Part shown: positions 33,897-43,205 of the stretch, one piece after another
How the letters are laid out: each line of letters starts with the position of its first letter
How positions within the stretch are numbered: the stretch's first letter is position 1
Assembly: GCA_944330115.1 (NCBI GenBank)
Contig: CALVIN010000001.1
Location: forward strand, 186,001-250,000
Length of the DNA stretch: 64,000 nt
Source: an uncultured Clostridia bacterium
GTDB taxonomy: Bacteria; Bacillota; Clostridia; Christensenellales; Borkfalkiaceae
Direction: 5' to 3'
Position numbers and translations under genes: made by a program
Notes under the pieces: model-generated
What the model was told of the DNA's origin: nothing
The model's input: the letters and a program-made list of their open reading frames with translations, nothing else
Database searches by the model: none

Positions 33897-34724
33897 ATGG
33901 GAAAGGTTATAATCAAAAAACTCAAAATAAAGACCTGCCACGGCGTCAACGACTTTGAAAAGCGCCAGCCGCAGCTCTTTGAATTTTCGGCAGAGGTGAC
34001 TTGCGACTTCTACGAGGCCGCCCAAAACGACGAGATCGCGCAGACGATAAACTACTCCACGGTATGCAAAATAATCACCGCTGTCGCCACGCAAAACGTG
34101 TTCAACCTCATCGAAACGCTGGCAAGCCGCTGCGCCGAGGCCATACTCGATAACTTCCCCAAGGCTACCGCCGTAAAGGTGCGCGTCGAAAAGCCCCAGG
34201 CCCCCGTAAGGGCAAAGTTCAAAACGATGGCGGCGGAGGCAGAGCTTAAGCGCGTCACCGCCTATCTCTCGCTCGGCTCGAGCATGGGCGACAGAAAGGC
34301 CTACCTCGATTTTGCCGTAAAGGAGCTCGCCGCAACGCGCGGTATAACTGTAAAAAAGGTTTCGTCATATATGGAGAGCGAGCCCTACGGCGGAGTGGCG
34401 CACAACAAATTTTTGAACGCCTGCGTGGAGGTAAACACATACCTTCCGCCCCGCGCGCTGCTGTTTGAAATACACCGCATAGAGGCGGCGGGCGAGCGCA
34501 GCCGCACCCTCCGCTGGGACGACAGAACGCTCGACATCGACATCATATTTTACGGCCGCGAGGTGATCTGCGAAGACGGCCTCACCGTCCCGCATGCCGA
34601 CTATGCAAACCGCCCGTTCGTAACAGAGCCGTTAAAAGAGATAGCCCCCGACTTCATCTGCCCCGCTACGGGTATGAGAGTTAAAGACATTTTGCCCTCT
34701 CCCTGCGGCGGGGAAGAGGCTTAA
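33897..34724 (+). CDS. folBK: FolB-FolK fusion: dihydroneopterin aldolase and HPPK
   Basis: Residues 1-118 are dihydroneopterin aldolase (KKLKIKTCHGVNDFEKRQPQ, INYSTVCKII, catalytic lysine region VRVEKPQAPVRAKF). Residues ~120-275 are the pyrophosphokinase (AYLSLGSSMGDRKAYLDFAV, EPYGGVAHNKFLNACVEV, RWDDRTLDIDIIFYG, VPHADYANRPFV). Two consecutive folate steps are thus joined in one 275-residue chain with no gap. The ATG at 33897 has CGGAG six bases upstream. It ends the operon; no dihydrofolate reductase gene is nearby. Confidence 0.93.
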   Translation: MGKVIIKKLKIKTCHGVNDFEKRQPQLFEFSAEVTCDFYEAAQNDEIAQTINYSTVCKIITAVATQNVFNLIETLASRCAEAILDNFPKATAVKVRVEKPQAPVRAKFKTMAAEAELKRVTAYLSLGSSMGDRKAYLDFAVKELAATRGITVKKVSSYMESEPYGGVAHNKFLNACVEVNTYLPPRALLFEIHRIEAAGERSRTLRWDDRTLDIDIIFYGREVICEDGLTVPHADYANRPFVTEPLKEIAPDFICPATGMRVKDILPSPCGGEEA

Positions 34725-35108
34725 AGAGGGCGCTCTGCGGCCTGCCGCGAATTTTGCTTTTGCTGATTTTTGATATTTTTTATCGTTTTGCCGTTCAAAG
34801 TTAAAAAAAATTTGCTTTTTTATAAAAACCTCTCATTTTATTTATGTGCAAACTGCATAAAAATTTTCAAAAAATCTATACAAAAAGCCGATGATATGAT
34901 ATAATTCGGTTAGCTTGGGGTGGTATTATAAAAGGCACAAAAAGCTTCGTCCGCACTTTAACGGACGCCGTGATCTGGCAGCGGCGTTCTTTTGTTTGCC
35001 GCTTCGGCTGAATTTATTACTGTTTTTAATTGTACCATCCAATATATGAGGAAACAATTACTCGTGTGGCAATGCGTGCGGTTAATCGGGTTTTAGGAGT
35101 GATTTGTT
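34725..35108. other. Intergenic region and leader before ppx
   Basis: AT-rich at first, then a promoter (TATACA 34877-34882, 17 bases, TATAAT 34900-34905), then a ~200-base leader with overlapping, mutually exclusive stems. CGTCCG (34948-34953) pairs with CGGACG (34962-34967), ACGCCG (34965-34970) with CGGCGT (34982-34987), and GCGGC (34981-34985) with GCCGC (34998-35002). No known RNA family is recognised. Confidence 0.45.
34877..34905 (+). promoter_or_regulatory. Promoter upstream of ppx
   Basis: TATACA (34877-34882) and TATAAT (34900-34905) spaced by 17 bases. The -10 is perfect and the -35 is weak. It would produce a ~195-base leader before the ppx start codon. Confidence 0.55.
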
Positions 35109-36623
35109 TTGGAAAAGATAGGAATTATTGATTTAGGATCCAATTCTGCCAGGCTCGTCATCGTCAACCTCTTTCAGGAGGGATATTTCATGGTCGTGGA
35201 CGAGCTCAAAGAGAGCGTCCGCCTCGGGCAGGATATGGAGCGCGACGGCTTTTTAAAGCCTCAGCGCGTTGCGGAAACTATAAAAACGCTCAAAATGTTC
35301 CGCAAGTTGTGCGACGCAAGCGGAGTGAGCAGAATAATAACGGTGGCTACCGAGGCTGTGCGCAAGGCAAAAAACCAGCGCAGCTTTCTCGATGAGATAC
35401 AGGCCAACTGCGGGCTTAAAATAAAGGTGCTCTCTGCAGAGGAAGAGGCCACTTTGGTGTATCGCGGCGTAATTAACACCATGGATATCCCCAAGGGCAT
35501 AATTTTGGAGATAGGCGGCGGATCCACCAAGATCGTATACTACAACAGGCGCAACATGCTCAACTATGCCACGCTGCCCTTCGGTTCGGTGACGCTCACC
35601 GATCTCTTCTCGCGCGACGGCTCGAAGCCCGAGGAGCAGGCAGCCAAGATAGAGGAATTTTTCACCGAAAAGCTCAAAGAGGTTGAGTGGCTCAAGGAGG
35701 TCGATCCCGACGTTCAGATGATAGGCGTGGGCGGTTCTTTCCGCAACCTCTTCAAGATAAACAAGATGGTGCATAAGTACCCTCTCGACACGGTGCACAA
35801 CTACAACATGCTCACCGAAGATTTCCTGCCCCTTTACGATATGATAAAGGTGCTCGATCTCGATAAAAAGAAGAAGATAAAGGGTCTCTCTGCCCAGCGT
35901 GCCGACATACTTCCCGCGGCTCTCGCCGTGATAAGGGCGTTCGTCGGCTATATGCATGTCGAAAACTTCACCATCTCGGGCGCAGGCCTGCGCGAGGGCA
36001 TAATGTTCAACCAGGCGCTGCCTTCTACGATCGAAAAGCCCATATCCGACGTGCTCACCTACTCTCTCACCACGCTCGTGAAGTGGTACGACTGCGACGA
36101 ACACCACGTCGAACACGTCGTAAATTTAAGCATACAGCTCTTCAAGCAGCTCCGCGTTCTGCACAAGTTCCCCCGCCAGTACCTCAAGGTGCTCAAAGTG
36201 GCGGCCACCCTGCACGACTGCGGCATGCGCATAAAGTATTACAACCATCAGCGCCACAGCTGGTACATGATCTTAAACGTCAACCTCTACGGCGTTACCC
36301 ACAGGGAGATAGTGCTTGCGGCGTTCACCGCGTGCTGCCACAAGAAGGAAGATATCAACCCGCTCGATTGGGCGCGCTTTAAGGATATCCTCCGCGAGGA
36401 CGATATCGAAATAGTAAAGCGCCTCGGCGTTATGCTCCGCATAGCCGAAAGCTTAGACAGAAGCATGTCGGGCTGCATAAAGGGCATAAACTGCGATATC
36501 CTCGGTGATTCCGTGATAATGAAGACGGAGGTGGAGGGCGACGCAAGCCTCGAAATACGCGACGCGATGGCCGCGGGCGCGGAATTCAAAAAGTCCTTCC
36601 ACAAAAATCTCGAAATTTTGTAA
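35109..36623 (+). CDS. ppx: Ppx/GppA phosphatase with C-terminal HD domain
   Basis: The 504-residue product belongs to the exopolyphosphatase / pppGpp phosphatase family. The ASKHA-type fold shows IGIIDLGSNSARLVIVN, VATEAVRKAKN, EEATLVYRGV and ILEIGGGSTKIVYY. The C-terminal HD-like domain has HVEHVVNLSIQLFKQL near residue 335 and AATLHDCGMRIKYYNH. It hydrolyses polyphosphate or pppGpp; sequence alone does not decide which. The start is TTG at 35109 with AGGAG ~10 bases upstream. Confidence 0.9.
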   Translation: MEKIGIIDLGSNSARLVIVNLFQEGYFMVVDELKESVRLGQDMERDGFLKPQRVAETIKTLKMFRKLCDASGVSRIITVATEAVRKAKNQRSFLDEIQANCGLKIKVLSAEEEATLVYRGVINTMDIPKGIILEIGGGSTKIVYYNRRNMLNYATLPFGSVTLTDLFSRDGSKPEEQAAKIEEFFTEKLKEVEWLKEVDPDVQMIGVGGSFRNLFKINKMVHKYPLDTVHNYNMLTEDFLPLYDMIKVLDLDKKKKIKGLSAQRADILPAALAVIRAFVGYMHVENFTISGAGLREGIMFNQALPSTIEKPISDVLTYSLTTLVKWYDCDEHHVEHVVNLSIQLFKQLRVLHKFPRQYLKVLKVAATLHDCGMRIKYYNHQRHSWYMILNVNLYGVTHREIVLAAFTACCHKKEDINPLDWARFKDILREDDIEIVKRLGVMLRIAESLDRSMSGCIKGINCDILGDSVIMKTEVEGDASLEIRDAMAAGAEFKKSFHKNLEIL

Positions 36624-36677
36624 TTATATCAGGTAAAGGGATAATGCCGCTGCTGGCGGCATTATTTGTTGAAGCGT

Positions 36678-37232
36678 ATGCAGTATGTTCTCGCAAGTGC
36701 CTCCCCGCGGCGCAGGGAGCTTCTGTCACAAATCGTTGACCAATTCATCGTCGATCCCGCCCGCTGCGGCGAGGAGGTGAACATTTCTCTCTTTCCCGAA
36801 GATATGGCCTGCGCCATCGCCGAAAGAAAGTGCGACGAGGTGTTTTACCGCCATACGGGCAGCACGGTGATAGGGTGCGACACGATAGTGGTGTTGGGGG
36901 GCGAAGTGCTCGGCAAGCCCAAAGATAAAGACGACGCCGCCGCTACGTTGAGGCGGCTCTCGGGCAAGACGCACTACGTCATCACGGGCGTATGCGTGCG
37001 CAACAAATATAAAAAACTTTTAAAGTATGATAAAACGGAGGTTAAGTTCAACTTGCTTTCCGAGGCTTTCATCAAGCTGTATGTCGACAGCGGCTCCCCG
37101 CTCGACAAGGCCGGAAGCTACGGGATCCAAGACGGCGGGCTGGTCCGCGAGTATTACGGAAGTTACAGCAACGTAGTGGGGCTGCCCGTTGCCCTTGTGA
37201 GCAACATGCTGAAAGAAGTACAGGAAATATGA
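36678..37232 (+). CDS. maf: Maf-family nucleotide pyrophosphatase
   Basis: Maf proteins hydrolyse non-canonical or modified nucleoside triphosphates and are linked to septum control in Bacillus. The 184-residue product has YVLASASPRRRELLSQI, STVIGCDTIVVLGGEVLGKP and SPLDKAGSYGIQDGG. I chose the ATG at 36678, which fits the family start; in-frame TTG codons lie 12 and 9 bases upstream. It overlaps the MreB-like gene by four bases, recalling the maf-mreB neighbourhood of Bacilli. Confidence 0.92.
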   Translation: MQYVLASASPRRRELLSQIVDQFIVDPARCGEEVNISLFPEDMACAIAERKCDEVFYRHTGSTVIGCDTIVVLGGEVLGKPKDKDDAAATLRRLSGKTHYVITGVCVRNKYKKLLKYDKTEVKFNLLSEAFIKLYVDSGSPLDKAGSYGIQDGGLVREYYGSYSNVVGLPVALVSNMLKEVQEI

Positions 37233-38239
37233 TAAAACTTGCTATCGATTTAGGTTCATGGGTAACTAAAATTTATAAGGCAGGGTGCGGCGTAGTGCTC
37301 GCCGAGCCTACCTGCGCTGCAATAGAGCAGCTCCCCGGCGCACAGAGATACAATATAAAATCTCTCGGCGAAAGGGCGCGCGCCCTCTCGGGGAAGGCGG
37401 CTCAGAACACCCACATAATCAATCCGGTGACCGACGGCGACATCGTGCATCCCGATATAGCCGCCGACCTTCTGAGCTATTTTCTTGCGGAGATAGAGAT
37501 AACTCCCCGCAAGGCGCGCAGCACCGAGGTGATATTCGTGCTCCCCTGCGGCTCCAAGCCCGATTTAAAGCGCAAATACCTGCGCCTTGCCGACGACTGC
37601 AACATTGGCAAGGTATACTTCACGCAGACGCCCATAGCCGCCGTGCTCGGCCACAATGTGCCCCTCGGCGACTCCACGCCCGTGTTCAGCGTCGATATAG
37701 GCTACGGCCTCACCAATATAGCCGCCTTCTCTCTCGACGGAGTGATTGCCGGCATGAGCATGAATCTGGGCGGCGGAAACATCGACGTGCACATAATCGA
37801 CTACATGGCCGAGAACTATAACCTCAACATAGGCGCGCTCACGGCCGAGCGAATCAAAAACACCGTGGGCAGTTTCTTCCCCGGCGACGACAAGGTGATG
37901 ATGGTGGACGGCAGGGACGCCTCTACCGGCGCTCCCGCGACGGTGATGGTGCGCACCTCAAACATATATGAGGTGTTGGCGCTCTATGTCGACAAGATAA
38001 TAGAGTATGTGTCGCTCATCATTTCAAAACTTCCCTCCGAGGTATCGTCGGCTATAATCCACAGCGGCGTGTTCCTCTCGGGCGGCCTCTGCAAGATGGA
38101 CGGCATAGCCGAGTATTTTTCGGAGAGGCTGGGCATAACCATAAACACCTTCGACGAGCCTCAGCTTGCCGCCGTCATTGGTGCGGGCACGATAATTTCG
38201 AGCGAACACTTTATAACCAAGGCCGCAACTCAGAACTGA
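37229..38239 (+). CDS. MreB/FtsA-like actin-family protein, divergent
   Basis: The 336-residue product has the actin-fold nucleotide motifs: phosphate 1 KLAIDLGSWVTKIYKAG, phosphate 2 VFSVDIGYGLTNIAAFS and the adenosine motif FLSGGLCKMDGIAEYF. The segment GVVLAEPTCAAIEQ resembles MreB/Mbl more than DnaK or FtsA, but the rest is divergent, and no mreC or mreD follows. It may act in cell shape or in a sporulation-specific filament. ATGA overlap couples it to maf. Confidence 0.75.
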   Translation: MIKLAIDLGSWVTKIYKAGCGVVLAEPTCAAIEQLPGAQRYNIKSLGERARALSGKAAQNTHIINPVTDGDIVHPDIAADLLSYFLAEIEITPRKARSTEVIFVLPCGSKPDLKRKYLRLADDCNIGKVYFTQTPIAAVLGHNVPLGDSTPVFSVDIGYGLTNIAAFSLDGVIAGMSMNLGGGNIDVHIIDYMAENYNLNIGALTAERIKNTVGSFFPGDDKVMMVDGRDASTGAPATVMVRTSNIYEVLALYVDKIIEYVSLIISKLPSEVSSAIIHSGVFLSGGLCKMDGIAEYFSERLGITINTFDEPQLAAVIGAGTIISSEHFITKAATQN

Positions 38240-38269
38240 CATGGCTTGCGGCGCAATAATGCGGTATTT

Positions 38270-38306
38270 TGCCGCGGAGAAGTTTTCTCCGCGGCATGAT
38301 TTTTGC
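38270..38306 (+). terminator. Intrinsic terminator after the MreB-like gene
   Basis: TGCCGCGGAGAA (38270-38281) pairs with TTCTCCGCGGCA (38285-38296) and is followed by TGATTTTT. The rest of the 335-base gap up to 38574 holds the promoter at 38418 and no convincing gene. Confidence 0.8.
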
Positions 38307-38417
38307 CATAATAAGATCTATATGGCAAGTTTTCGGGCGGATAATGCGTCCTTTTGCGCGTTATGCGGCGATATAAGCATATATATGCCGTTTGTAATAA
38401 TAAAACATGACAAATTA

Positions 38418-38446
38418 TTGACAAACGTGCCGCATAATGATAAAAT
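38418..38446 (+). promoter_or_regulatory. Promoter of the acyltransferase-like gene
   Basis: TTGACA (38418-38423) and TAAAAT (38441-38446) with 17-base spacing, ~130 bases before the ATG at 38575. Confidence 0.72.
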
Positions 38447-38574
38447 TATTGAGGTAGTGCATTTTATGACGCATGCGCGCGGCATAAATAAAAAAAGCGG
38501 CGCGGCGCGTACTGCCTGCGCACGGGGCGTTTCATGCCGCTGTGCATTGCTGCAATATATACGGAGACTATGAA

Positions 38575-39714
38575 ATGATAGAAGTAAAGGAGATAAGTTT
38601 AAGCGATAAAAGGGGCAAAAAGAAGTTTTTTAAATTTCTTATCGACCTGTATAAGGGCAACCAATACGCGGCGCCCAATTTCTATTTCGACGAATTTGCC
38701 GAATTCGATCCCGCCGTAAACGATGCCTTCCGCTTTGCCGACTGCAGGATGTTCCTTGCGTACAAAGACGGAAAGGTGGCGGGCAGGATAGCCGGCATAT
38801 GGCACCGCGGCGCCAACGAAAAGTTCGGCAAAAATGAGCTGCGCTTTACCCGCTTCGACGTGATAGACGACTTCGAGGTCACAAAGGCGCTGTTTGCCAA
38901 ACTCTTTGCCTGGGCAAAGGAGCTCGGCATGGAGGAGATAATAGGCCCCATCAGCTTTTCCGACCTCAACGAGGAGGGCATGCTGATAGACGGGTTCGAC
39001 AAGGAGGCCTCATACATAGAGCTCTACAACTACCCGTACTATGTAGAGCATATGGAAAAGCTTGGCGCATACAAGGTGGTCGACTGGACGAGTTACGAGA
39101 TAGAGGTGCCCAAGGAGCGCGACCCGCGCGCGCAGCGCATAGCCGATGCGCTCAAGGAAAAGTATAACTTCCGCACCATCGACATGGGCTACCTCTTCAA
39201 GCACGACAGGGCCGAGTTCGACAGGTACGCCATGAAGTGCCTCGATGTTTTAGACGAGGCCTTTGCGCCCCTCTTCGGCACCAGCCCCATAAACGAGAAG
39301 CAGAAGAGGAGGGAGCTCGAATCGATAAAACAGGTATTCGTTCCCGAGCTTGCCAGCGCCGTCGTGGACGAAAACGACGACGTGGTGGTATACGGCTTCA
39401 TGATGCCCCGCATAAGCGTGGCCATGCGCAAGGGCAAGGGGCACATCTTCCCGTTCGGGTTCATTCCCTTCATAAAGGCCATGAGCCATATCGAGCGCGC
39501 CGACATGATGAGCGTGGGCGTCACCGCAAAATACGCCAACACTGGCGCCGTAGCCATAATAATAGACAACTGCCTGCAGGGACTGATAAAGCTGGGCGTC
39601 AAATATCTCGAAACCGGTCCCGAGCTTGAGGAGAACAGGCACATCCAGCAGCTTTGGCAAAAGTGGAATCCCAAACTCATAAAAACGCGCCGCTGCTGGG
39701 GACTCAAAGTTTAA
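38575..39714 (+). CDS. GNAT-like acyltransferase family protein
   Basis: A 379-residue cytoplasmic protein resembling the large, poorly characterised GNAT-fold proteins of Clostridia. The N-terminal half carries FLIDLYKGNQYAAPNFYFDE and FLAYKDGKVAGRIAGIWH, as at the start of an acetyltransferase domain. The C-terminal half has MPRISVAMRKGKGHIFPFG and GVTAKYANTGAVAIIIDNCL. The substrate is unknown. The ATG at 38575 has CGGAG eight bases upstream. It is a single gene with its own promoter and terminators. Confidence 0.7.
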   Translation: MIEVKEISLSDKRGKKKFFKFLIDLYKGNQYAAPNFYFDEFAEFDPAVNDAFRFADCRMFLAYKDGKVAGRIAGIWHRGANEKFGKNELRFTRFDVIDDFEVTKALFAKLFAWAKELGMEEIIGPISFSDLNEEGMLIDGFDKEASYIELYNYPYYVEHMEKLGAYKVVDWTSYEIEVPKERDPRAQRIADALKEKYNFRTIDMGYLFKHDRAEFDRYAMKCLDVLDEAFAPLFGTSPINEKQKRRELESIKQVFVPELASAVVDENDDVVVYGFMMPRISVAMRKGKGHIFPFGFIPFIKAMSHIERADMMSVGVTAKYANTGAVAIIIDNCLQGLIKLGVKYLETGPELEENRHIQQLWQKWNPKLIKTRRCWGLKV

Positions 39715-39726
39715 AACATAAAAAAA

Positions 39727-39788
39727 GCGCCTTAAAGGCGCCCCGTAAAATTCAAAATTAAAGGGCCGGAGCTTGCCGCTCCGGCCCT
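39727..39788. terminator. Two hairpins between convergent genes
   Basis: GCGCCTT-AAAGGCGC (39727-39742), followed on the minus strand by a run of T, serves the minus-strand membrane-protein gene. AGGGCCGGAGC (39762-39772) with GCTCCGGCCCT (39778-39788), followed by CTTTGTCTTTT, serves the + strand gene. Confidence 0.75.
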
Positions 39789-39810
39789 CTTTGTCTTTTG
39801 TATATACTTT

Positions 39811-41073
39811 TTACTTGGCGTATTTGAGCTGCGCGTTGTATTTGCGTATCTGCTTCTTTATGGGGAACGCCCAGAATATTGACGTAAGCCAGAGCACTAT
39901 GTAGCATGCGCCGCTTATCCAGGTGAGGGTGGAGAGCGTCTGCAGTATGGGCACTACCGTCGCCGCAACGTCGGCCGCTACCGCCGTGAGTATTGCAGGC
40001 GCAACGAGGGGAACTATGCCGAAGATCAGGCAGGGCAGCCAGCCGAACAGCTTTACATACCACATTGCGAATGCCTTGTTCTTGGTGAAGATATGTACAA
40101 GTGCGAACAGCGCGAGTACTATCCACAGCGCCGCAAAGAACAGCATCACGACCGAGATGACTTTAAGCGAGATAACGGCTATGTCGATAACTCTGTTGAG
40201 CTCTTCCGAATCGCCCGATGTGGCCGAATCTAACAGATAGCCCACAAGGTCTTCATAGTTGGTGAATACCTGGTCGCCTTCCGTATTGCCCGTTTCGTCG
40301 CTCGCGGCAGCCGGCATGGCGCCCGTCCTTGCGGGAGCAGAGGCGGTAGGGGACGATGAGCTGCCGTTTACAAGATACTTGGAGGCCAGCACGCATATGC
40401 ACGATTCAAGCGAGAAGCTGCCGTCGCCGGTGTTGGCAACGGTGGTGTCGTAAGCGTCGCGTATCGCGTCGATTATCTGATCGCGCACGTCGTCGCTCAC
40501 AACGTCGGTGCCGAGCTGGTTCTGTATTTCGTCGGCAACGCCGGTAATCACGTTGTCGATGCTTGCGCTGTCGGTCGCCGTTTCAAGTTCCTTGAACTTG
40601 TCTACGATAACTTCGGGCTCCTCAACGTCGGGTATCTCGAGGTCGGGGTTGTTCTCCTTTATCGTTTCCATCATTACGGGCAGGCCCACGTCAACGATGA
40701 GCTCGTCCGAAGATTCGGAGAGAGCGCCTGCCACCGTTTCGGTGAGGTACTGCTTTACGTCGCCCGAAAATGACATTTCAAAGAGGCCTAACGTCGTCAC
40801 CGAAACTTCGGGGCCGAGGCTCTTTGCTACCGAGGTAACTACTTTGTTGTAGTCAAGTCCCGTATCGTCATCCGTGCCGTCGCTGTCGTCTGTAAATGCG
40901 CTTACGAATACGCTCGGGTCAGACATATCTATCGTGACCACGGGTGCAAATAGCAAAGACAGCGCCGCCACAAGCGATATTATCACCACAAATATGTTGA
41001 GCGGGATAAGACTTCTCTGTTTGCGTTTGATTTTGTCGAGAAGCTCGTCGCGGCTTCCTTCAAAACTACTCAT
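39811..41073 (-). CDS. Large membrane protein of unknown function
   Basis: The 420-residue product has a basic N-terminus, a first membrane segment at about 24-44 (IFVVIISLVAALSLLFAPV), then a ~245-residue acidic, Ser/Thr/Asp-rich part that should lie outside the membrane. At least three further segments follow after residue 295 (for example VISVVMLFFAALWIVLALFA), with a basic C-terminus. No catalytic motif is recognised. The ATG has GGAG upstream. It stands alone between convergent and divergent neighbours. Confidence 0.65.
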   Translation of the reverse strand: MSSFEGSRDELLDKIKRKQRSLIPLNIFVVIISLVAALSLLFAPVVTIDMSDPSVFVSAFTDDSDGTDDDTGLDYNKVVTSVAKSLGPEVSVTTLGLFEMSFSGDVKQYLTETVAGALSESSDELIVDVGLPVMMETIKENNPDLEIPDVEEPEVIVDKFKELETATDSASIDNVITGVADEIQNQLGTDVVSDDVRDQIIDAIRDAYDTTVANTGDGSFSLESCICVLASKYLVNGSSSSPTASAPARTGAMPAAASDETGNTEGDQVFTNYEDLVGYLLDSATSGDSEELNRVIDIAVISLKVISVVMLFFAALWIVLALFALVHIFTKNKAFAMWYVKLFGWLPCLIFGIVPLVAPAILTAVAADVAATVVPILQTLSTLTWISGACYIVLWLTSIFWAFPIKKQIRKYNAQLKYAK

Positions 41074-41271
41074 GAATAACTCCTTTATATAATTTGTACT
41101 GTTTTTTTGCTGCGGCCGTGTTCTTCCTTAGCAGCGAATATATAATAACTCAAACGGTAAAAGAAGTCAAGGTGACGACCCGTATTGTATACGACATTGC
41201 CTCATATTTTAAAAATTTGTCGCAAATTGAAAAAATCGTGCGCCCTGCCGCCTTCAGCGCCCTCTTTTTTC

Positions 41272-41300
41272 TTGCTAAACAGGGCGCAATTTTATATAAT
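41272..41300 (+). promoter_or_regulatory. Promoter of lepA
   Basis: TTGCTA (41272-41277) and TATAAT (41295-41300) with 17-base spacing, ~45 bases before the lepA ATG. Confidence 0.72.
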
Positions 41301-41345
41301 TATTGTTGAAAATCTATCATTCAAGGCAGTTTACGGCATAAAAGC

Positions 41346-43154
41346 ATGAAAGAACCCAGTAAATTTATCCGCAATTTTTGCATAATAGCCCATATCGACC
41401 ACGGCAAGAGCACGCTTGCCGACAGAATAATGGAGCTCACCGGCCAGGTATCCGAGCGCGACATGGAGGACCAGCTCCTCGACTCGATGGACATCGAGCG
41501 CGAGCGCGGCATAACCATAAAGCTCACCCCCGTGCGCATGTTCTATTCCGCCGACGACGGCAACGAATATATCTTCAACCTCATAGATACTCCGGGGCAC
41601 GTCGACTTTACTTACGAGGTGTCGCGTTCGCTCGCCGCGTGCGAGGGCGCCGTGCTCGTCGTCGACGCGTCGCAGGGCATAGAGGCGCAGACGCTTGCAA
41701 ACGTATATCTCGCATTGGAGAACGACCTCGAAATACTGCCCGTGATAAATAAGATAGACCTTCCATCCGCCCGTCCCGACGAGGCCAAAAAGGAGATAGA
41801 GGAGGTGATAGGCCTCGACGCCTCGTACGCTCCGCTCGTTTCGGCAAAGGAGGGCATCAACATAAAAGAAGTGCTCGAAGATATAGTAAAGTACTTCCCC
41901 GCGCCGCAGGGCGATGTCGACGCCCCCCTAAAGGCGCTCATATTCGACAGCTATTACGACAATTACAAGGGTGTAATTCTCTTCGTCCGCATGAAGGACG
42001 GCGCCGTGAAGGTGGGCGATAAAATAAAGACCTTCCGCTCCGACAAGGTGTATGAAGTCACCGAAGTGGGCGTGTTTGCTCCCGGACTCTATCCCAAGAG
42101 CGGCCTTGCCGCGGGGGAGGTAGGCTATATCGCCGCCTCCATAAAGAGCATACAGGACGTCGCCGTGGGTGATACCGTGATAAATGCCGATGATCCCGCC
42201 GCCGAGCCGCTGCCCGGTTATAAAAAGGTGCAGCCCGTGGTGTTCTGCGGCATTTACCCACTCGACGGCAGCAAGTTCAACGACCTGAAGGAGGCGCTCA
42301 TAAAGCTAAAGCTCAACGACGCCTCGCTCGTGTTCGAGCCCGACAATTCCGTGGCTCTCGGCTTCGGCTTCCGCTGCGGCTTTTTGGGGCTGCTGCACAT
42401 GGAGATAATACAGGAGCGCATAGAGCGCGAGTTCTCGCTCGACATAATAACCACCGCGCCCTCGGTAAGTTACAAGGTGGTAAAGACGGACGGCACCGAG
42501 CTGTTTATAGATAACCCCTCACACCTGCCGCCCCAGTCGGAGATAGACCACATGGAGGAGCCCATAGTAAAGGTGGATATATTCTCCCCGCCCGACTATC
42601 TCGGCCCCATAATGGACCTCTGCCGCGAAAAGCGCGGCGTGTTCAAAGAGATGAACTATCTCGACGCCAACCGCGTTCAGCTGATATATGAAATGCCGCT
42701 CAACGAGATCATTTTCGATTTCTTCGATTCTGTCAAGTCGCGCACGCGCGGCTATGCGAGCTTCGACTACGAGCTCATCGGCTACACTACGAGCAAGCTC
42801 GTAAAGCTCGATATCCTCTTGAACGGCGAGGCGTGCGACGCTCTCTCCATGATAGTGCACGAAGATTCGGCATACACGCGCGGAAGAACGCTCTGCGAAA
42901 ATCTGAAGGACGCCATTCCCCGCCAACTGTTTGAAATACCCGTTCAGGCGGCGATAGGCGGCAAGATAATCGCGCGCGAAACGGTAAAGGCGATGCGCAA
43001 AGACGTGCTCGCCAAGTGTTACGGCGGCGACATAACGCGCAAAAAGAAGCTGCTCGAAAAGCAGAAAGAGGGCAAAAAGCGCATGCGCACGATAGGCAGC
43101 GTAGAGGTGCCCTCCGAAGTATTCATGCAGATATTAAAGACAAATAAGGACTGA
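41346..43154 (+). CDS. lepA: Elongation factor 4 (LepA)
   Basis: LepA is a ribosome-associated GTPase that promotes back-translocation and efficient initiation. The 602-residue product has [20 protein letters not shown], the effector region [30 protein letters not shown] and [10 protein letters not shown]. The LepA-specific C-terminal domain follows ([17 protein letters not shown] in near-family form). The length is standard. The ATG at 41346 lacks a strong ribosome-binding site. It starts a cluster with the MGMT-family and hemW genes. Confidence 0.97.
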   Translation: MKEPSKFIRNFCIIAHIDHGKSTLADRIMELTGQVSERDMEDQLLDSMDIERERGITIKLTPVRMFYSADDGNEYIFNLIDTPGHVDFTYEVSRSLAACEGAVLVVDASQGIEAQTLANVYLALENDLEILPVINKIDLPSARPDEAKKEIEEVIGLDASYAPLVSAKEGINIKEVLEDIVKYFPAPQGDVDAPLKALIFDSYYDNYKGVILFVRMKDGAVKVGDKIKTFRSDKVYEVTEVGVFAPGLYPKSGLAAGEVGYIAASIKSIQDVAVGDTVINADDPAAEPLPGYKKVQPVVFCGIYPLDGSKFNDLKEALIKLKLNDASLVFEPDNSVALGFGFRCGFLGLLHMEIIQERIEREFSLDIITTAPSVSYKVVKTDGTELFIDNPSHLPPQSEIDHMEEPIVKVDIFSPPDYLGPIMDLCREKRGVFKEMNYLDANRVQLIYEMPLNEIIFDFFDSVKSRTRGYASFDYELIGYTTSKLVKLDILLNGEACDALSMIVHEDSAYTRGRTLCENLKDAIPRQLFEIPVQAAIGGKIIARETVKAMRKDVLAKCYGGDITRKKKLLEKQKEGKKRMRTIGSVEVPSEVFMQILKTNKD

Positions 43155-43205
43155 CGTGCGGGGCGTACCAAACCCGCATAGGGCGGCGCGCCGCCCGATA
43201 AAATT

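Noticed and set aside
38241-38573. A 110-codon frame between the MreB-like gene and the acyltransferase-like gene
   Set aside because: It runs through a clear terminator hairpin and the next promoter; codon use is unlike neighbours and there is no ribosome-binding site.
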